Part shown: positions 61,747-64,000 of the stretch, piece by piece
Layout of the letters: each line of letters begins with the position of its first letter
Position numbering within the stretch: position 1 is the stretch's first letter
Assembly: GCF_002993365.1 (NCBI RefSeq)
Contig: NZ_PVNP01000003.1
Location: 80,472 to 144,471, forward strand
Length of the DNA stretch: 64,000 nt
From: Marisediminitalea alba
GTDB lineage: Bacteria > Pseudomonadota > Gammaproteobacteria > Enterobacterales > Alteromonadaceae
Direction: 5' to 3'
Translations under genes and position numbers: made by a program
The notes under the pieces: generated by a model
Database searches by the model: none
Told to the model about the DNA's origin: nothing
What the model saw: only the letters and a program-made list of their open reading frames with translations

Positions 61747-62841
61747 TCAATCGTTATTGAGCTGCTGATAATCAGCAAGAGCCTGACACGCTTCTTCAAG
61801 CGTGACGTTTCTTAATATTTTATGTATTACACCGGCTTCTGCCAGAGGTGCACTACGGATATTGTTGAGTACCTTATAAAAACGTTGTTTAACGCCATCT
61901 CTGGCACGTTCGAGTATTTCCTCTGCTTCGTAGTTCGTCAGGCTGGTATTCACGGCTTTTTGGTACGCGGCCAGGGCCGATTTAGAAAACTCTATCGTTT
62001 CGAATGCTTTTTTATTCTCAAAACCAGCACGGTTACTTTTAAATATAGAAACAACACTTTTGCCCCTTCCAACAACGCCTCTATCGAGACTGGCGATATA
62101 CTCGATCTGACTCCGGTATTTACGGTGTAACACAAATGCCCTTGGCGGCAGGGTGTCTGTGGCGGCGAGGGAATGATAGCGATTAGATGGTACAAACGGG
62201 CTGAACGATGATTCGAGTTTGATAAGTGAGTTATCCAGTATATTGTGCGGGTTTAGTAAACCTGGCGTAATAAAGGACTTATAGACAGACTTTAACTGCC
62301 TTGCAGGTTGTACCCGTATACTTTCGTCGAGTGCGGTTGAAAAAGGTGTATAGTCAGACACCTTGTTTGCCCACTGAAAGCTCAGCACATCAAAGTAAGG
62401 GGCAGACTGTATGAAATCTGCTATGGAAGTGCTCAGATCATAGGGCACCCAGAACTCATCGATATCCAAAAACATCACATGATCGAAGCCTTGCTTTTTG
62501 GCAGCGCTGAAAGCATGACGATATATTTCAATTTGAGGTTTCGCCTTAGATCTTTCAAATACAGCGTCGGCATTAATAAATTGAACAGACTCTGATGAAA
62601 AAGCGCGGGCAACTTCAGGGGTGTTATCACTACAACCGTTGTAGTGAATTTCAATTGCAGCAAAGCCAAAGTGTAAATGGTGACAGATCCATTCTGGTAA
62701 ATAAGCCGCTTCATTTTTAGCTATGGCAACCAGCTTAACCTTTGGAGCTGAATTGTTTTGTTTATAAGCCCGACGATAACGCGGATAAGTCAGTGCTGCG
62801 AGCTTCGACTGAATGACATAGTAAATCGTACTTAGCTTCAT
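61747..62841 (-). CDS. Glycosyltransferase family 2-like protein
   Basis: This 364-aa protein has a GT-A fold with the start KVKLVAIAKNEAAYLPEWIC, YNGCSDNTPEVARAF and the DxD-type motif VMFLDIDEFWVPYD. It is of the type (Glyco_tranf_2_4) seen in polysaccharide or core-oligosaccharide synthesis. It has no membrane helix. It stands alone beside an IS630 copy, in an accessory-looking and more AT-rich stretch. Donor and acceptor are unknown. Confidence 0.87.
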   Translation of the reverse strand: MKLSTIYYVIQSKLAALTYPRYRRAYKQNNSAPKVKLVAIAKNEAAYLPEWICHHLHFGFAAIEIHYNGCSDNTPEVARAFSSESVQFINADAVFERSKAKPQIEIYRHAFSAAKKQGFDHVMFLDIDEFWVPYDLSTSIADFIQSAPYFDVLSFQWANKVSDYTPFSTALDESIRVQPARQLKSVYKSFITPGLLNPHNILDNSLIKLESSFSPFVPSNRYHSLAATDTLPPRAFVLHRKYRSQIEYIASLDRGVVGRGKSVVSIFKSNRAGFENKKAFETIEFSKSALAAYQKAVNTSLTNYEAEEILERARDGVKQRFYKVLNNIRSAPLAEAGVIHKILRNVTLEEACQALADYQQLNND

Positions 62842-62953
62842 ATTACTTGTACAAATATCCCTTTTTCATTATGACCGCACTATACTTTTTATTATACCAT
62901 TCCATCTAGATTTGTGATCTAATTGCCACATTACATTCCTGAGTCCATTTAGT

Positions 62954-63442
62954 TTGAAATATACATCAGAGCAATTGCTCGCCCTTTCAAAATCTGAAAA
63001 AGATAGTCGGAAGCGTATACGCTTCTTAGCCCTTTCTCATTTTCTTGACGGCAAGAGCCGCACTTATATCGCTGAAATACTCAAAGTCAGTAGGACAAGT
63101 GTGAATCTGTGGGTATCCAATTACCTTACCAATGGCCTTGAAGGTCTGGAATCCAAAAAGGCAAAAGGTCGAACTTGCTACCTCACAGAACGGCAAAAGC
63201 AAACGCTCTGTTCATACATCGAAGAGCATAGCCAGGATAAACATGAAGGAGGTAGGCTTACCGGGGAAAGTATTTTAGCCTATATTGAGCAAACATTTGG
63301 CGTTACCTACCATCATAATGCAATCTATAAGCTGTTAAAATCGTTGGGGTTTAGTTGGATAACGAGTCGTTCTCGACATCCTAAACAACAAACAGGCGTC
63401 CAGGATGCATATAAAAAACTTCCTACTGGAAACGATCCTTAA
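62954..63442 (+). CDS. IS630 transposase, N-terminal frame
   Basis: A 162-aa frame starting at TTG 62954 with the DNA-binding part: helix-turn-helix (SRTYIAEILKVSRTSVNLWV) and a second winged region (TGESILAYIEQTFGVTYHHN, ending SLGFSWITSRSRHPKQQ). It runs past an A6 run at 63413-63418 and soon stops (KKLPTGNDP). The catalytic domain continues in the +1 frame. Confidence 0.85.
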   Translation: MKYTSEQLLALSKSEKDSRKRIRFLALSHFLDGKSRTYIAEILKVSRTSVNLWVSNYLTNGLEGLESKKAKGRTCYLTERQKQTLCSYIEEHSQDKHEGGRLTGESILAYIEQTFGVTYHHNAIYKLLKSLGFSWITSRSRHPKQQTGVQDAYKKLPTGNDP

Positions 63443-63992
63443 CACTCCGGGGCATCTCGCCTTGGATCGCATAGATGTTTGGTTCCAGGACGAAGCTCGT
63501 TTTGGCCAGCAAAACACGACAACGCGCATTTGGGCCCCAACGGGAAGTCGCCCACGAGTTGTGAAGCAACAGCAATTTGAATATGCACATTTGTTTGGCG
63601 CGGTATGTCCAGCTACTGGCGACACCGAAGCGTTCATTTCGCCCTATGTGAGCAAAGACATCATGCGTCAACACCTGATGCAAATCTCACAGAAAACAAA
63701 ACCGGGGCGCCATGCCGTGGTGGTGATGGATGGTGCTGGTTGGCATACCGATGATATAGCCGATGACTTTGAAAACCTGACAATTATGAAACTGCCACCC
63801 TATTCTCCTGAACTGAATCCCATAGAGCAGGTGTGGAGTTGGATACGGCAACATCATTTAGCGAACAGATGCTTCCAGGGATACGAAGATATCGTTGATG
63901 CATGTACCACAGCTTGGAACGATTTCGTCGATGACACTAAGCGAATCATGAATATGTGTTCGAGAGACTGGGCATTACTGACCAAATATTAA
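63405..63992 (+). CDS. IS630 transposase, catalytic frame
   Basis: A 195-aa frame with the complete DDE triad: VWFQDEARFG, VVVMDGAGWH and LNPIEQVWSWIR. It overlaps the first frame by 38 bases. A +1 shift (or -2) in the A6 run would join them as ...AYK-NFLLETIL. Either programmed slippage or a one-base indel explains the split. If translated alone it would start at ATG 63405. Confidence 0.87.
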   Translation: MHIKNFLLETILNTPGHLALDRIDVWFQDEARFGQQNTTTRIWAPTGSRPRVVKQQQFEYAHLFGAVCPATGDTEAFISPYVSKDIMRQHLMQISQKTKPGRHAVVVMDGAGWHTDDIADDFENLTIMKLPPYSPELNPIEQVWSWIRQHHLANRCFQGYEDIVDACTTAWNDFVDDTKRIMNMCSRDWALLTKY

Positions 63993-64000
63993 GATGGAAT

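Larger units (their letters stand above)
62897..64000 (+). mobile_element. IS630 family insertion sequence, right end at or beyond window edge
   Basis: Left end: ATTCCATCTAGATTTG starts at 62899, two bases after a TA (62895-62896), the target used by IS630. The reverse complement of the window end begins ATTCCATCTTAATATTTG, so the two ends form an inverted repeat with the last bases outside the window. It carries two overlapping transposase frames. Confidence 0.88.

Overview
The window looks like chromosome from a marine or brackish gammaproteobacterium of the order Alteromonadales, most likely Alteromonadaceae. I infer this from the housekeeping genes (hslVU, ftsN, priA, rpmE, gor, dps, polB, prlC, map), a large two-component/c-di-GMP signalling load, a TonB-dependent receptor coupled to secreted phosphatases, and an isolated HMG-CoA reductase. 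No rRNA or tRNA gene and no CRISPR array was seen. The species assignment is inference.

Layout. 1-1.9 kb: 5' part of oligopeptidase A (prlC) and an Hsp20, both with sigma32-like promoters. 2-8.3 kb: a signalling cluster made of a REC-EAL phosphodiesterase, a DNA-binding HTH-REC protein, an orphan PhnD-type periplasmic binding protein, a membrane histidine kinase and a REC protein with a degenerate HD-GYP domain. 8.4-11.7 kb: map with a ParD-like partner, dps, gor. 11.9-21.2 kb: a secreted protein of unknown function, a REC/HD-GYP phosphodiesterase, a propeller-amidohydrolase, gloA, a DUF4136 lipoprotein and HMG-CoA reductase. 21.5-25.2 kb: a three-gene exporter operon (HlyD-like, C39-peptidase ABC transporter, small LuxR regulator). 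25.1-26.8 kb: a small integrated element with a YhaV/PrlF toxin-antitoxin pair and a broken tyrosine recombinase, bounded by 110-bp direct repeats that look like hybrid attL/attR sites. 26.8-33.8 kb: hslU, hslV, ftsN, priA, rpmE and a short malic enzyme.

33.9-40.4 kb holds the best candidate for an undescribed system: an M20 carboxypeptidase diverging from an operon of two different ATP-grasp ligases (the second with a helix-hairpin-helix tail) and a cytoplasmic 884-aa M14 carboxypeptidase. An 18-bp perfect inverted repeat lies between the two transcription units. I propose, as inference only, a ligase/peptidase cycle that adds and removes amino acids on a peptide or protein.

40.4-42.4 kb: AraC regulator and a GGDEF protein with a changed active-site motif. 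42.6-48.3 kb: a phytate-scavenging operon (TonB receptor, purple-acid-type phosphatase, beta-propeller phytase) behind a well-formed Pho box. 48.6-50.8 kb: a response regulator, CheC-type phosphatase and histidine kinase mini-relay. 50.9-55.4 kb: an ECF sigma factor with an RskA-type anti-sigma factor, then DUF4331, Ig-like lipoprotein and TPR genes. The same promoter motif (TGCATCC-N16-CGTT) stands before the sigma gene and before the DUF4331 gene, so this looks like a self-contained sigma regulon. 55.4-60.4 kb: MBL hydrolase, DNA polymerase II, acyl-CoA transferase. 60.5-64 kb: an accessory end with a 2OG-Fe(II) oxygenase, a glycosyltransferase and an IS630 copy that runs off the window.
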